From Amphibalanus amphitrite (Eukaryota > Arthropoda > Thecostraca > Balanomorpha > Balanidae), in contig NW_024882194.1 in assembly GCF_019059575.1 (NCBI RefSeq), positions 200,001 to 264,000 on the forward strand: DNA of 64,000 nucleotides, in the 5' to 3' direction. The notes under the pieces are model-generated. The model searched no databases. It was not told the DNA's origin and saw only the letters and a list, made by a program, of their open reading frames with translations. Below, piece after piece: positions 10,650-22,952 of this stretch. Each line of letters starts with the position of its first letter. Positions within the stretch are counted from its first letter, which is position 1. The translations under genes and the position numbers were made by a program.

Positions 10650-11155
10650 AACGAATTTGTGACGCCTGCGCCAAGAAGAAACGAATGACACGACTTTCAA
10701 CTGATCTTGCGACCGAAAGAGGAAATCATACAATGTCTCGAGCTTAAAGAAGAAAAGAAGACCGGAATTATTTCAAATTCAAATTAGATTAGCTTGCATT
10801 TTTGGTTTGACTGCAATGAAGTGAGCATTTGAATTTCCATTGATTTAAGTTGATTTAGCTGTATTTTATTCAGTATTTCTTTCGTTCCTCTTCGATTGGA
10901 TCATGTTTAAGTATGTGCGCTGATCTTGTGTTTACATTGGTGTTTTTCCTTGTTTCAGGATGAAATTTTGTTTTATAACCCTTGAAGACTTTTGTTTGCT
11001 ATGTTTTTAGAATAAATTACATCTCATTGCACATTTTATACCGTTCTTTTGTTCAATCAATACAACCCCCTCCCTTGGATCCGCCATTGCTTCTTCCAGT
11101 TGGAGAAATCATCACTTACGAACCCATTTAAATTCTTAAGATGCCCTTAAAATGG
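10650..11155 (+). repeat. Probable 3' non-coding end / LTR region of the BEL/Pao element
   Basis: No coding signal. It follows the pol stop directly and contains an AATAAA near 11011, as a 3' LTR would. Without the 5' LTR in the window I cannot set borders. Confidence 0.4.
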
Positions 11156-11400
11156 TCGATACAGATACAGATACAGATAGTTTATTAAGACACCTCCATA
11201 GCATGGATTTTATGGGTCTACGTCACACGATTCGAGCCGTTAATTGTATTTTCTCCTGAAAACTAGTGATCGGGAAACAGAAACCGATGCCGGACTATCG
11301 AAAGTCCAATACGGTCAGGTGCGTCCCAGGGCCAGCTCCCACGCCAGTCTGTGGGGCCCACGCCGGGTTCTAGTTTAAGGGTCTTGCGCCGCATTTAGAC
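11156..11400 (-). mobile_element. 3' tail of a LINE (minus strand)
   Basis: On the minus strand this ends with AATAAA followed by a (TATCTG)n run (plus-strand CAGATA repeats at 11163-11186). The LINE at 35221-38800 ends in a similar way. Only the 3' untranslated part is recognisable. Confidence 0.5.
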
Positions 11401-12094
11401 CACCATGACGGCTTCTGATCGGAGGCTTTCGGAGGCCATGAAGGCCTCCGAGGGCCCAAACACAGAAAGGTAGGCTCCTGGGGCCATGCGCTCGCACAGT
11501 CACTCAATAATGTAACATTGCACGACTGCGTATGTCCTCGCACCAAAAATGGCTCCGACACGGGCCTGGGATGCAACGGCCGCGCGTTGCCGCCCACCAG
11601 TATGTTTCCATGATCAAGGGTCGATGCTACCCGTGGCGTCGCCCCGTCGGTCATCACCACATACCTACCTCTCCCCATATATTTGGAACTCTGCGTCAGG
11701 TACCCTTGATCTCCGGCCATCCGGCCACTATGTCACATGTGTCGGGCGTCCACGGATAGATCGGCCGGCGCAGTGATCCATGAACTCAGTACCCATGACT
11801 GAATTACGGGGATGCTCTCAACACGCTTGAACGATCACCGAGGTGATCCTTTCTGGCACGCGCCGATCTGAGATCTTTTTTTCATATGAGTTTATTACAG
11901 TACAAAGGCAAATATGCACATTGCACAATACGGTCAGGCGTGCGTTATACAGATTACCCGGGCGGAAAACAAACAAACACAAAACCAACCCCCAACTGTG
12001 CTCACAAGCATCAGGCATAATTACCCTTGAATTACCCTCATCACCTCGGCGATCTGATGAGGCGATCATCGATGAGGCGATGAGTTCCTGGGAT
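11401..12094. other. Unassigned DNA
   Basis: I see no homology or convincing frame. It continues after the hAT-type element, at 16553, since the duplication CTTGGGAC (12095-12102) was the original target. Confidence 0.5.
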
Positions 12095-12159
12095 CTTGGG
12101 ACCAGTGGCGTAGACAGGGGGGGGCCATGGGGGCCATGGCCCCCCCTTTCCGCCGAGCC

Positions 12160-13335
12160 GCCCAAATGGCGCCCCAATTAGCGCCGACTAGGCTGATGCC
12201 GTTTTACAGAGAGAACATGAATTAAAAAGTGATGTGCAGGCAGGGATCGAACTCAATATCTCTTTGGGGGTGCCTGGACACCCAAATTATCTCCAGGGCA
12301 CCCCCAAATACGAGCTGAGCCCCCAAATGTTGAAGGGCGCCCCTCCGGAAACCAGAATATTCCGAACCCCCAGGGTCGATGGCGCCCCTGAAGAGCCGCT
12401 GGCACCCACCTAAACGGAACAGTCGCCCCATTAAAGCTTGATGGCGCCCCTCTAGAGCACCCGGCGCCCTTCTGAAGTTCACAGCTGCCCCAATCGACCC
12501 ATCCAAGATCGATCCCTGAAACCACTGGCGCCCCTCTACAGCACCCGCATTCTTCTCAAGATCACAGTCGCCCTATCCGAGATCAATAGCGCCCTCAAGA
12601 GCCACTAGCGCCCCACCCCCTTGAGACTGAAGTCGTCCCGCTTGAGACTAAAGTCGCCCCATTCAAGCCCAATGACGCCCCTCCAGAGCGTCCGGCGCGC
12701 TTCTGAAGATCACGCCCATCTAAACGAAGGTTAGAGCTGCCCCATCTTCAGATCGATGGCAGCCCTTTGAAACCAATGGCGCCCTTCTAGACTACCCGGC
12801 ACCCCTCTGAAAATCACATTAGACCCATCCCAGACAACGCCCCTGGAGACTACAGTCGGCCCACCCAAGCTCAAGCCCCTTCAGAGCCTCTCTGCGGCGC
12901 CCTGCTGAAGGCAACAGTGGCTCCATCCATGCCCAATGGCGCCCCTCAACGCCGTTCTAAAGATCACAGTCGCCCCATCAATCCGAGGTCGCTGGCGCCC
13001 CTCAAGAGCCACTGGCGCCCACCTGAACCGGGGCTTCAGTCGGCCCATCCTTGATCAATGGCGCCCCTCTGAAACCACTGATGCTCCTCTGAAAATCCCA
13101 GTCGGACCATCCGAGATCAATGGCGCCCGTCCAGAGCGTTCGACGCCCTACTGAAGGCAGCGTGACCCCCATCCAAGCATTGCACCCCTCTAGAGCACCC
13201 GGTGCCCTTCTGAAGATCACATTCGCCCTATCCGAGGTCGTTGACGCCCTCCAGTAGTCACTGACGCGAAACTGAATGGATACTTCGGTCGCCCCGCCCC
13301 ATTCAAGATTGATAGTGCCCCCCCCCCCCCCACGA
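12160..13335. repeat. GGCGCC-rich degenerate tandem array
   Basis: About thirty blocks of roughly 35-45 bp repeat a pattern like GATCAATGGCGCCCCTC, then AGAGC, then CCCGGCGCCCTTCTGAA, then a CACAGTCGCCCCATC block. Copies are strongly diverged. A different array with the same GGCGCC spacing fills the hAT-type element at 59208-61998. Confidence 0.8.
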
Positions 13336-13379
13336 AACCACTCAGCGCCGCAGCAAAGCGCATATTCGATAGCTCTTTT

Positions 13380-14271
13380 TATGTTCTCTTTTATTGATTA
13401 TCTCAGATTTGACCTAAGGTAAACGTTTTAGCCTCAAAATATACGTTTTCGCGGAGGACGTTTATCTGTAATACCTTTTGGCTTTGGCTCAGACCTGCAC
13501 GAGATTAGTTCAACCAGCATCGTGTTCCATTTTTCGAGACAGACGAGTCAAATGAACTAGAATTTGACATTAAAAGGGCATTTGAGAATTTGACCTAAGG
13601 TAAAGGTCATAACCTAACCGGTAAAGGTCATATTGCATATTAGTCGATCCATATTTTCGAGAAGGAAAATAATTATATTGGGTGTTTCATTGCTCTACCA
13701 TATCTCTATCAAAAGTTATTGTCCAAAATCTACTGGAGGCCTTTCATGACCTGAGATGACCTCAGTAACATAAAAGCGGTCACATCACGAGTGACATTTA
13801 CCGATTAAATGTGTCATATTTACCTGCATCCCGATGGTTGAGGTTGTTTTCGTTCAGAAGAAAAGCATTTCAATTGTCTCCCATTAATCCCCGCCGTGCT
13901 GGAGGGGGGGGGGGTTACGCCCCCTTAGGTTTTTTTTCTCGCGAATATCTCAAAAACGGCGTCGCGCAGCGCCTGCGCTGTCTTTGGTACACCTGTTCAT
14001 ACTTCTTTTCTACACAGCTTGTTAAATTTCAGATGAGGGTCGTTCAAGGTCAGGTCAGTAGGGCACGTCAAGTGACCTTACCTAAAAAAAAGTTAAAGAC
14101 CCGCTATAGCTACACCGACTGAACGATCATGCTTTTGAAGCTTTCAGAGAAGACTAACAATATGCATAAAATGTTCATCTCGGACTTTTTAATCTGTGAC
14201 CTAAGGTCAGGTCAATTTTGGGACCTCAAGTCAGTGGGAGAAAAGTGAAATGCGTTTCTTTTGGACGAATG
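13380..14271. repeat. Two opposed fragments of GGTCA family B
   Basis: 13380-13883 matches the middle of family B (compare 45160-45660), including the TAAAGGTCATAACCTAACC block. 13884-14271 starts with TTAA and is the family B right part in reverse orientation. They abut at TTAA, as if one inserted in the other and both were trimmed. Confidence 0.65.
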
Positions 14272-14275
14272 TCGT

Positions 14276-16310
14276 TTAACCCTCGCATGTGTAGGGGGGG
14301 GGGGGTCGGATGGACTCCCCCATGGTTTTTCGCGAATAACTCGCGTAAAAAGCGGCCGATCGCAACGAAACTTTCAGTAACCTCACAATGATCAATTTTA
14401 CACCTACCCTGAAAATTTCATGACCCTGGCCGAAATGACCTTTGACCTGTGACCTCTTTTCCGAGACCATGTTTGGCCGGATTCGCGATTTTGCGTATGT
14501 CGGCTCGCATTAGCCGCGCGTTTGCAAGCTTTTCGTGGTTTCAAACGTTCAAACATGTGATTTGATGTTGCTTCCATGCATTAGGGTGGGTGTCAAGGTC
14601 ACCTGAAGGTCAGGTCAGGTCATTGACCTCGGGTGACCTCGGTTCACTTTTTATTTATTTATTTATTTATTTCACATAATCCGGTCATTCCACAGTACAG
14701 GGCTATTCATAGACCGTCGTCATACATGATAATCACACACGGTAAATCGCGGCACGAACCTGGCGTTTAAGCATGCGTATTGATGTGACATCGATGTTTT
14801 CACTGATAACGAATTGGTTGTAAAGGCTGGCGGCACGATATGTAAAAAGTCTCTTTCCATGGTTGTTATGAGCACGTCCTGGGTTCAAGTGATCTGACTG
14901 TCGAGTTGTACGATGGATGGTCTCATGATTGTATGAAAGACTAGATCGAATTGCACATGGTTCACCGCTCGTCAAAATCTTATGAAGCAAACATATGTCA
15001 GAGAATTTCACAAACTGTTGAGCATCTAGCCATTCCAAATCGCGAAGTACATCAGATATGTGATCGTATTTGCGGCGGCCTGACAGCACTCTAGCGGCGA
15101 GATTAAACACTTTTTGTACTTTCGCAATCACAGTCAGGTTAGCACTGCCATAAACTTGTACACAATAGCGGATATGTGAAAACACGAGCGCGTCGATCAG
15201 GCGAGGTAAGACATCAGGTGGTAAGATATGTTTAGCATGTGAAAGAGCAATGAGTATACCTATACATCGGCTGGTAACACGAGTCACATGCAGCTCCCAG
15301 GACAGAGTCTGGTCCATGATTACGCCGAGGTTCTTAACGCTGGATGAACATTGAAGCTCCTGGTTCATGAAACGAATTGTGGGAATCACGCTAATTGCTT
15401 TGAGTTGGCGCCTACCCCCGCATAAAAGAATCTCAGTTTTACTCGCGTTTACAAGCATTCCATTTTGCATAAACCATGTTTGTAAAACATTTAAGACACT
15501 TTCTAGAGAGGTTTTCATATCTAAAATCCTAGCACGGGGCCCTGTGATTGCGATCTGAGTGTCGTCAGCATATCTAACAAATGTTATACGGAAACCATTG
15601 AGCTCGGTTGGGACATGACATGCAATGTCGTTGGACGCGATGTTGAACAGTAGCGCTCCAAGGCACGTCCCCTGGTAATGTGTAGACAGTGTAGTGTTAC
15701 CTCTCCATAAACGAGACGACCCCGCTGTGGTTTCGAACTTCAGACCCATCACACTCACGCCGACCATATGTAAGCTTGTCGACCGTACATGTTTTCGAGC
15801 TGTACATGTTTCTAGGCTAGTTTTTTGAGCTAAATTCGAATTTAGCAACCATTTGAACATTTACGAAGTAGTTTTGGTGCCTTCGTAACGCGTTACGAAG
15901 CTGTCAGAGGCGGTTGACACGTACTGCGAATACCCGTCACGACGCCTACTGGTTGACCTGACCTGACCTGACCCGACCTGGTCTAAATGCTTAAAGACAT
16001 CATCTGTGATCAAAACTAACACGATATTCGTGATCAGCACCCCGAAAAACCCCTTAGCAGCCACACTTTACGACTTTCTAACAGGTCCCGATTTTCCCGA
16101 CTTTGGGTCATTGACCTGACCTGGAAGGTCAACCAATGACCTAGGACCTTAAAATTGGGTATCATCGGCTTCCTCTCGTCACGGGCAACACGCTCGTTTT
16201 TTCCGCGAAGCTCTAGCTCGATCAGGGGCCAAACGGCAAGGGGGGTCCAACCGACCCCCCCCCCCCCCTACACATTAGAAGCTGGCAAACGCCGCACACA
16301 TGCGAGGGAA
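14276..16310. mobile_element. TTAA element, GGTCA family A, split by a LINE fragment
   Basis: Starts TTAA then CCCTCGCATGTGTAGG and a G-tract; ends with the inverted text ...CACATGCGAGGG near 16308, where the right TTAA has decayed. The interior has many GGTCA/TGACC motifs, including the run CTGACCTGACCTGACC near 15957. Other copies: 18787-19651 and fragments at 39263-39540, 50236-50445 and 54404-54679. The LINE at about 14650-15790 interrupts it. Confidence 0.75.
14650..15790 (-). pseudogene. 5'-truncated LINE reverse transcriptase fragment
   Basis: The minus-strand frame (to 14733) encodes the C-terminal half of a CR1/Jockey-type reverse transcriptase: a YADDTQIAI catalytic box, then a conserved ASKTEILL motif, then LGVIMDQ and the AARVLSGRRK block shared with the LINE at 35412-36713. 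A (AAAT)n tail at 14650-14680 marks the 3' end. The first codons near 15800-15860 match family A repeat text rather than LINE, which sets the 5' truncation near 15790. No endonuclease is left. Confidence 0.85.
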
Positions 16311-16552
16311 CCCCCTTAAACATCGGTTCATAGGTAAACATAACACACGAATCGTAAAAATGCACCTGTGTTCTGATATTCGTGCCGGTTCCGTAGTAAC
16401 ACCTAGAAAATCATGCATGAATATATGACGTTACATTTTAGACTTACCCCCTGTCACTAGCTCACAATGGCGCCCCTCTCAAGGGAAAGTCGCCCCCTCG
16501 AGCACCATGGCCCCCCCTTTCGCTGATTTCTGGCTACGCCACTGCTTGGGAC

Positions 16553-16960
16553 GTATGAGTCCTGAAGACCATCGTATTTATCTAGGAGAGCGCCGGAACT
16601 AGAAAGCCCAGCGGCCTACATTTGCACTGGCTTAGAGTGCGGGGCGCACGGCGTATCCCAAGCATATACCAAAATACTGTCAGAGTGGTACTACAGCGAT
16701 GCCATCGGGACGCTCACGCCTCAATACAGCTTTACGCCCAGCGAGTTTACAGCCGCGATAGAAATGTGACGGCCGAAGTCCAATCGGGCGCGACCTGTGA
16801 TGGGACGTATGACGCCCGCTACAGCGGCTCATTTCCGGCGCGGTGCTGACTTCAATCAGGCTGCCCGTCTTGGTGAGATGCTGCTGCCGGCTTGACGAGG
16901 TTGACCGCACCGCGCCCTGGTCCGCCGCCATATCCGCCGTGCCGCCTGACGTACTATTTT
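16553..16960. other. Unassigned DNA
   Basis: Continues the sequence interrupted at 12095. GC-moderate, no frame that I can defend. Confidence 0.5.
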
Positions 16961-16963
16961 GAG

Positions 16964-17620
16964 TCCAGTGGTGCGGGAACCGGGGGGGGGCTAGCGGGGG
17001 ACTAGCCCCTCCGGCTTTTCGGCTGGGGGCTCGTAATGTATTTAAGCCCTCCCCCCCAGCTGGAGGAATCGAAATAGGAGAAATCAACATAATTTCATAG
17101 ATTCATACATAGGCGCGGGAACTGGGGGAGGGAGCAGTGGGGGAACCTTGCCTCCAAATCGGGCATCGCCCCCACGGCCGCAGAGTTGTGGAGTCCACAG
17201 CTCTGCGGCCGTGGGGGCGGTGCCCCACAACTTTTCATGAGGCCAGTAACGGTTGGGCAGCTTGTCGTCCTCAACTTAGGGGTCGTGGGTCACAATATAA
17301 CGGAAGAAAGCATGTATGTAAGACGTAAGTGAAAAATCCACCTCTTTCACTGTCTCGGCAACTCATTTGGCAGATAAAAACCTATATTCGATGGTGCCAA
17401 AACGGTAGTTTCTTCACTCAGCTGAGACGGAATACCTCACTTTTTTTGCAAATGTGTTCGTTTTTTTTTTCGTTGAAAAGGCCAAGGTCTGAAAAATAAG
17501 AGGCCTAAAACCGGTGAGAAAACTAGATTTGGGGGTACCCTAGGTTGATCTCTATTATGGTTCAGCCCCCCCCCCCCCCAGTCTGGAAGAAGTTTCCGTG
17601 CCACTGGATCTGACCTCCCG
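16964..17620. repeat. GC-rich foldback region, possible hAT-like MITE
   Basis: Left text CAGTGGTGCGGGAA and right text (reverse strand) CAGTGGCACGGAAA look like inverted ends, but I find no 8-bp duplication. Inside are three hairpins: GGGGCTAG..CTAGCCCC near 16980, GGGGGCT..AGCCC near 17027, and a 51-bp palindrome at 17168-17218. Confidence 0.45.
17168..17218. repeat. 51-bp near-perfect palindrome
   Basis: Two 25-base arms around a single central G, with one mismatch. The arms read GCCCCCACGGCCGCAGAG outward to inward on each strand. It would form a hairpin with almost no loop. The text continues GTGGGGGCGGTGCCCCAC, a second small hairpin. Confidence 0.9.
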
Positions 17621-18590
17621 GCTCCCTAAGTGCCGGTCCGCTGCACAATCGGCCGGATGCGTTTCATAAAAAGTCAGATTATTTAAGCTTCAAATCGCGT
17701 GAAGCATCGCAATTACGTGGGGTCGGATGGGCCCTGTTGGCACCTGCAGGGCTCACTTTCGCGCTCGCTCGTTTGTCGCCCCAGAAGTAGTCTAAGTGGA
17801 AGAGAAGGATTCACTAACGTGTACTGGAAAGAGCTTAGCATATCTTAGTCGCAGAATAATGTAGGTACTGTTTGTGCCATGTTTCGTAACAGAGGTGAAA
17901 CTCAGTAAAACAGGACGAGATATGCATTGTCCGGAAACCATCGCGTGTTGACGCACTACTATTGCGGTATGCACATTCTCTGCATATTTCCTCACGCCGC
18001 CCATGCCCACTGGCTAACAAGTCACTGGATAGCCGGCGCTGTTCGCCGGCACCGCAGAGCAACTGGTCGGACGGTGTCTGTGCCCTAATCAGGCTCGTTG
18101 TCGTGTCGGCCGCGCCGCCGCCCTGCCAGTGGGGAGTCCGATGGCGGGGCGTGGGCTCGACGATGTATATGTCAGCGTGACGGGCACTTCCGGAGCCATA
18201 GGTCATCTTCCCGGCCCATGTGCAGCCAACTATGACTACGTGATGCTGCCAGGGACCGGAAATTCGTGAATGGGAGCCTACAAATATCTAATGTCATTGT
18301 GTAAGCGAGTTTCAGATAAATTAGGATAATTATAATAATAAAATAAGATATTAAGATAAAGAAAACCTCGAAATCCGCCGTTTGGGGCATTCTGACGGCG
18401 GCTTCCCTGCAGTCGCCTATTACAACAGTGGCGCCACCCAACGAGTAGAACGCGGAACCACAAAGGCATGAATGAATTCAGCGCATAGCGAACGATAAAT
18501 AGACGTGAGACTGCAGAAGCTATCGCTGCGGCCCGCGCAGCGCAGTGTGTCCCTGGACGGCGGCCGAGCCTTTGGGCATGGAGGCCAGAG
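17620..18590. other. Unassigned DNA
   Basis: No clear gene. A minus-strand frame over 17835-18206 has no recognisable motif. This DNA is the target of the hAT-type element at 18599. Confidence 0.45.
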
Positions 18591-18598
18591 GTCACGAG

Positions 18599-20034
18599 TA
18601 GAGGTGGAAATGGATATTAGTCATTAGTCAAAAATTAGTCGACTAACGTTAGTCAAGCGCTTTTTTAGTCAGTTCAGTCAAAAGTCAGTCAACCAAAATG
18701 TTGTTAGTCATTAGTCAGTCATTAGTCAATGCTTTTGTTGCATATTACTTATTAGTCCACTAATTTGTCGTGGTTCGTGAGGTGACTTATTCCTGGCATG
18801 TGAAGGTCGGATGGACCCCCTTACGGTTTTTCGCAAATAACCCGCGTAAAAAGCGGACGATCGCGACGAAACTGTTAGGACCATCGAGTTGATTAATTTT
18901 ACACCTACTCGTAAAATTTCATTACCCTGACTCAAATGACCTTTGACCTGTGACCTATTTCTCGAGACCATGTTTGCTCGGAATCGCAATTCAGCGTGTC
19001 AGCTCACGTTATCCGCGCTGCTTTGCAATTGTAAACGTCCAAACATGTGAAATGATGTTCGTCCCAAGCGTTACGGCATGTGTCAAGTTCACCTGAAGGT
19101 CAGATCAGGTCATTGACCTTTGATGACCTCTGTTCACTTTTTCGTGTTTTACATGTTTTTAGGGTAGTTTTTTCGGGCTGATTTCAAATTTAGCATCCAT
19201 TTGAGCATTTACAAAGTAGTTTTAGTGCCTTCGTAACATGTTACGACGCCGTCAGTGGTAGTTGACACCTACTATGGATAGCCGGCAGGACACCTACTGG
19301 TTGACCTGACCTGACCTGACCCGACCTGGCCTAAATGCACGAAGACATCATCTGTGATCAAAACTAACATGATATTCGTGATCAGCACCCCGAAAAACAG
19401 CAGCCACACTTTACGACGTTCTAACAGGTCCCGGTTTTCTCGACTTTTTGGACATTGACCTGACCTGGAAGTTCAACCAATGACCGGACCTTAAAATTGG
19501 GTGTCATCGACTTCCTCTTGTCACGGGCAATACGCTAGTTTTTCCGCGAAGCTCTAGCTCGATCAGGGGCCAAACGCCAAGGGGGATCCAACGGACCCCC
19601 CCCCCCCTATACGTTCGCGGCTGGCAAAACACCAATACGGGCGAGGGTTAAATTTACTTATTAGTGCCCACCATGGCAAACATCCCCAGCTGCTGATTGC
19701 ACTGTTTCTGTTCATTATGTTCATTGTGTTTAAAGATCACAGGTCGCATGTTCTGAAATGCTGAATGGAATACATATTAAAACAAAACATGGTGTTTGTC
19801 ATCGTTTATATTTCTTAGCGTATCGGTATATTTTTATTTACGCGGTGCTAGCCAATTCCGAAATTTAGTCAAATATTAGTCAAAATAAAAAAAATGGCGT
19901 TAGTCATTCATTAGTCAGTCAAGCTTTTTGAGGCGAAAGACTAGTCAATCAAAAGTCAGTCAACCAAAATTGTCATTAGTCATTAGTCAGTCATTAGTCA
20001 AGATTTTGGAAAACGTTAGTCATTTCCACCTCTA
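18599..20034. mobile_element. hAT-type element 2 (non-autonomous, TTAGTC-rich)
   Basis: Perfect 14-bp inverted ends TAGAGGTGGAAATG and a perfect 8-bp duplication GTCACGAG (18591-18598 and 20035-20042). Both subterminal regions (18617-18770 and 19865-20015) are dense in TTAGTCA and AGTCAGTCA repeats. No transposase. A GGTCA family A element sits inside. Confidence 0.93.
18787..19651. mobile_element. TTAA element, GGTCA family A, inside hAT-type element 2
   Basis: The right edge GGGCGAGGG plus TTAA (19648-19651) is clear. The left edge is decayed (TTAT then TCCTGGCATGTG). Body matches 14276-16310 without the LINE. Non-coding. Confidence 0.75.
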
Positions 20035-20042
20035 GTCACGAG

Positions 20043-20372
20043 AGCCCGGCGCTGTTTGGCGTTAGGTAGGGGAGGCGCTCGCCTCAGCCTTGTAACTGCC
20101 GATGTGGTGATGGTGGCGAGGGGCGGAGGGGGGGGGGGGGGTGACAGGCGGGAGGGGCTAGAACGAACAGGATAGTGTGGTCCGTGGTTCAGGTATAAAA
20201 TACAATGGAAATGTCGTGCCATGGTCAACTTATGTTTTCTATCTAATAAGCATTATATAAGCATCTAATAAGTAATAAGCATTTATTAACGTTACGAAAG
20301 AAGCCACCGAAGTTAATTCAGAAACATACAGGAAATGCTATTTTCGATGCTACCGTTTACTTTTAATGGAAT
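20043..20372. other. Unassigned DNA
   Basis: Contains a G-tract near 20130 and AT-rich text; no feature recognised. Confidence 0.45.
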
Positions 20373-21484
20373 TTAACCCGCGCCCTGGAAGGGTCCCGGG
20401 TCTGTTTATAACGCGACCTGGTGGGGGAGGGCTATTTTTTGCCCCCCCCCCCTCGTATCTCCGAAACTTCTGGACGGATCCGCAAAATTCAAACGCGCGG
20501 CGTTCGAAAGTCCTGTCAAATTTGTCGAGAGAAATCCTATTTCATTGACCTCGGGTCACCGATGACGCCACAGGTTAGGTCGAAGATGCAATGTTTTGCC
20601 GTTCACGGGTCTTGTAGGGAATTCAAGGTCATTATCAAAAATGACCTCAGGTCATTGGTTTAGATTCCAGAGGGCAAAAACTCCAAAAATAGCTGTTTTT
20701 ACGAAAAGTGGTCTTCGGCAATAAGTTTTGCCTAAAAGAGCCACGATATTTATTGCCAGAATCGTATTCCTCTCGCCGAGACGTGTCGAATGAACTATAA
20801 GTTGACCTTGAAAGGTCAGCTTGAAAATTTGACCTCAGGACAAGGTCATGACCTGACCAGAAAAGGTCATGTTGCATATCAGTCGATGCGTCTCGGCAAG
20901 AAAAACACCATGAGGCCATCCACAGCGTTTGATCTCTTTCCAATCGAGAGTTATAAGCAAAAATCTGTTCGTAGCCTCAAATGACCTCGGATGACCTTTC
21001 TAGAGGCTATCATAAAAAAGACAGCTTGGTAGTCACGGATGGTCCAAATCATTGTGATTCTGAAATATTTGGACTGTTCCTATGCGTACACACGGAGCTA
21101 GAGGCCTTTTCGTTTTTCTCCATTGACTTATAATGGAAAAGGTCACGCCACTGGCCTGACCTTAGGCCACGGATATAATATAAATCCGAGATATGCAGAT
21201 TATAGGCGGCCATAACATCATGCAATCCACCAAGTTTAAAACCTCTCTGACAAACACTGCAGGCTGGACATGATTCCAAACTTTTTTAGGCTTGGTCAGT
21301 TAACTTGACCTGGTGACCTGACCTGACATGACCTGGGGTTAAAAATTTCACACATTGTCCAACATTGATGTACAGAAAGCTACTCCAAGCAGCGCGGCGC
21401 TACACGCCGCGGTTTTTATTCACACGCAAACAACGCGACAGGGTGGTAACATATGCCCCCCCCCCCACTGGGGCGAAGGCTAAT
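20373..21484. mobile_element. TTAA element, GGTCA family B
   Basis: Left TTAA at 20373-20376 is followed by CCCGCGCCCTGG; the right end reads CCACTGGGGCGAAGG before a decayed TTAA. Body aligns with 46017-46872 block by block, including the AAGGTCATGACCTGACC core near 20843 and a GCGGCGCTACACGCCGC hairpin near 21396. Non-coding. Confidence 0.7.
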
Positions 21485-21539
21485 TTTTCACCATGAGTAA
21501 ATAAATACCCATGCGGTCAGAAGTCAGGATAAGTACAGG

Positions 21540-21695
21540 CGGTCTGCAATTTGAAATTTTACACCTACCCTGAAGATTTCATGACTCTGGCCAGAATGAC
21601 CTTTGGTATGTGACCAGTTTTTAGAGCCCATAATACATATTCGGCGTGCCATGTCTCATTCACCGTTCATTTGTAGACTTGTGATCAGAAACGTC
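21540..21695. repeat. Family A fragment, left of family C insertion
   Basis: Matches family A text (compare 18895-19050); it resumes at 22561 (ACATGTGAAATG, compare 19040), so the family C element inserted into this copy. Confidence 0.6.
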
Positions 21696-22560
21696 TTAAC
21701 CCTATTAGTGGCAGGGGGGGGGGGGGGTTGTTTTTATCCACCCCTCAGGTTTTTCGGGAATATCTCCGAAACCGCTGAAGCTACGATGCTGAAATTTTCT
21801 GACTTTTCCTAAAACTAAATTGGGCACATTCCCTGAAAATTTCAAGTTCATAACTTTACCAGGGGCGGCTCCAGAGCACTGGGAATTGGGGGGTCCTATT
21901 CGTGAAGCGAGTCATTTGGGCGAAGATCACGATGCTGCACCAGTTTTACGAACAGTGAATGAAAGGTATCATGTGATAACATATACAAAGTTATTGTGCA
22001 TCCTCTTTTGACACGTTTTTGCTATAATAGGCGGATCCAGGCGTCCAAAAAGGGGGGTTATTTTTCACCTCCCAACATAGGTGCCCTGACACCGCCTATG
22101 CATGACCAATACAATTTTAGTCGTTCTCTCATAAGAAAATTGTAACATAACAAGACCATTGCCACCCTTTTTAGAAACAGTACCAACAAAAACCTTATTT
22201 ACTATACTTTTTGTGTACCCCCAATCTCAATGATCTGTATCCGCCTATGATTTTTGAAAATGCATATTTTTAGGATCCACGTGAATTCCTGGTTCATTCT
22301 CTATCGATCGGTAAAAGTTGCGTTAAGATTGGTTCAGAAACCTGGCCGTGATAAACAGTCTAAAATGTATCTGCAATTTGCCCGTTTTTACCCTCCTCTA
22401 CCCCCCTATTGACATTTTTTAATTTTATTTTTTTTAGAAATGTAGATCTCGTTGAGCCAAATCGAATGCCGTTTGAATTTTGAAAATCGGCCGGTTAGAT
22501 CTCGAGATATCAAGGGGGGGTCGTAAACAGCCCCCCCCCCCCTGCCACTAATAGGGTTAA
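21696..22560. mobile_element. TTAA element, family C
   Basis: TTAA at both edges and perfect inverted ends CCCTATTAGTGGCAGG continuing into G/C tracts. 865 bp, no coding. It has few GGTCA motifs, unlike A and B, but shares the end design with a G-tract/C-tract hairpin at each end. Confidence 0.88.
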
Positions 22561-22884
22561 CATGTGAAATGGTGTTTGGTCCCTTATGTCTTATTTGGCC
22601 GGGACCAGCAGAGGTATGTACTTGGCCGATGCTTTCAGGGGAGCTGCTTAAATAAAAGTTTGCCGATCTGCTGAGCGCATGGAGCCGATCTAGCCAGGTT
22701 TATAGTCACTATGAGTGACAATGCGGCACGGTCAATCTGCAAGGTTCCCGCGCCCCTAGAATACCCGAAGTTTACCTGACCGTGACCTTTTTCGTTTTTC
22801 TCCATTGAAAGTTCGTCCACGAAGCTGCCGCCGAGGAAGTAAGAAGTAAGTAAGTAAGTTACCTGCCGCTTTCTGGTCACGTAG
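22561..22884. repeat. Family A and B remnants
   Basis: 22561-22620 continues the family A copy. Near 22775-22815 the text TTTCGTTTTTCTCCATTGA matches family B. An (AAGT)n run lies near 22838-22858. Confidence 0.5.
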
Positions 22885-22923
22885 CCGGCAGTTGCTGGGG
22901 TATTTCGCCACCCACCGTTTGCT

Positions 22924-22952
22924 GGGGGGGGGGGGGGGCGTTAAACGCCCCC
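22924..22952. repeat. G-tract/C-tract terminal hairpin (family D, left)
   Basis: A run of at least fourteen G, then CGTTAAACG, then CCCCC. The inner CGTT/AACG pairs extend the G:C stem. Confidence 0.85.

Larger units (their letters stand above)
12103..16544. mobile_element. hAT-type element 1 (4.4 kb, non-autonomous, heavily loaded)
   Basis: Inverted ends CAGTGGCGTAGNCAG match at 14 of 15 bases, and the 8-bp duplication CTTGGGAC lies at 12095-12102 and 16545-16552. No transposase is present. It holds, left to right, a G/C hairpin, an array of GGCGCC-rich degenerate repeats (about 12160-13335), two opposed fragments of GGTCA family B, and a family A element with a LINE fragment inside. The right end again shows GGCGCC-type text (about 16465-16520), so the array is native and the rest arrived later. 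Confidence 0.9.

Noticed and set aside
11370..11776. Overlapping plus and minus frames as genes
   Set aside because: No recognisable motifs; both strands are open by chance in GC-rich text next to a LINE tail.
16964..17620. hAT element with CAGTGG ends
   Set aside because: End-like text is present on both sides but no 8-bp duplication matches, so I kept it only as a possible foldback region.
17835..18206. Minus-strand gene of 123 codons
   Set aside because: No homology, no context, and composition like its surroundings.
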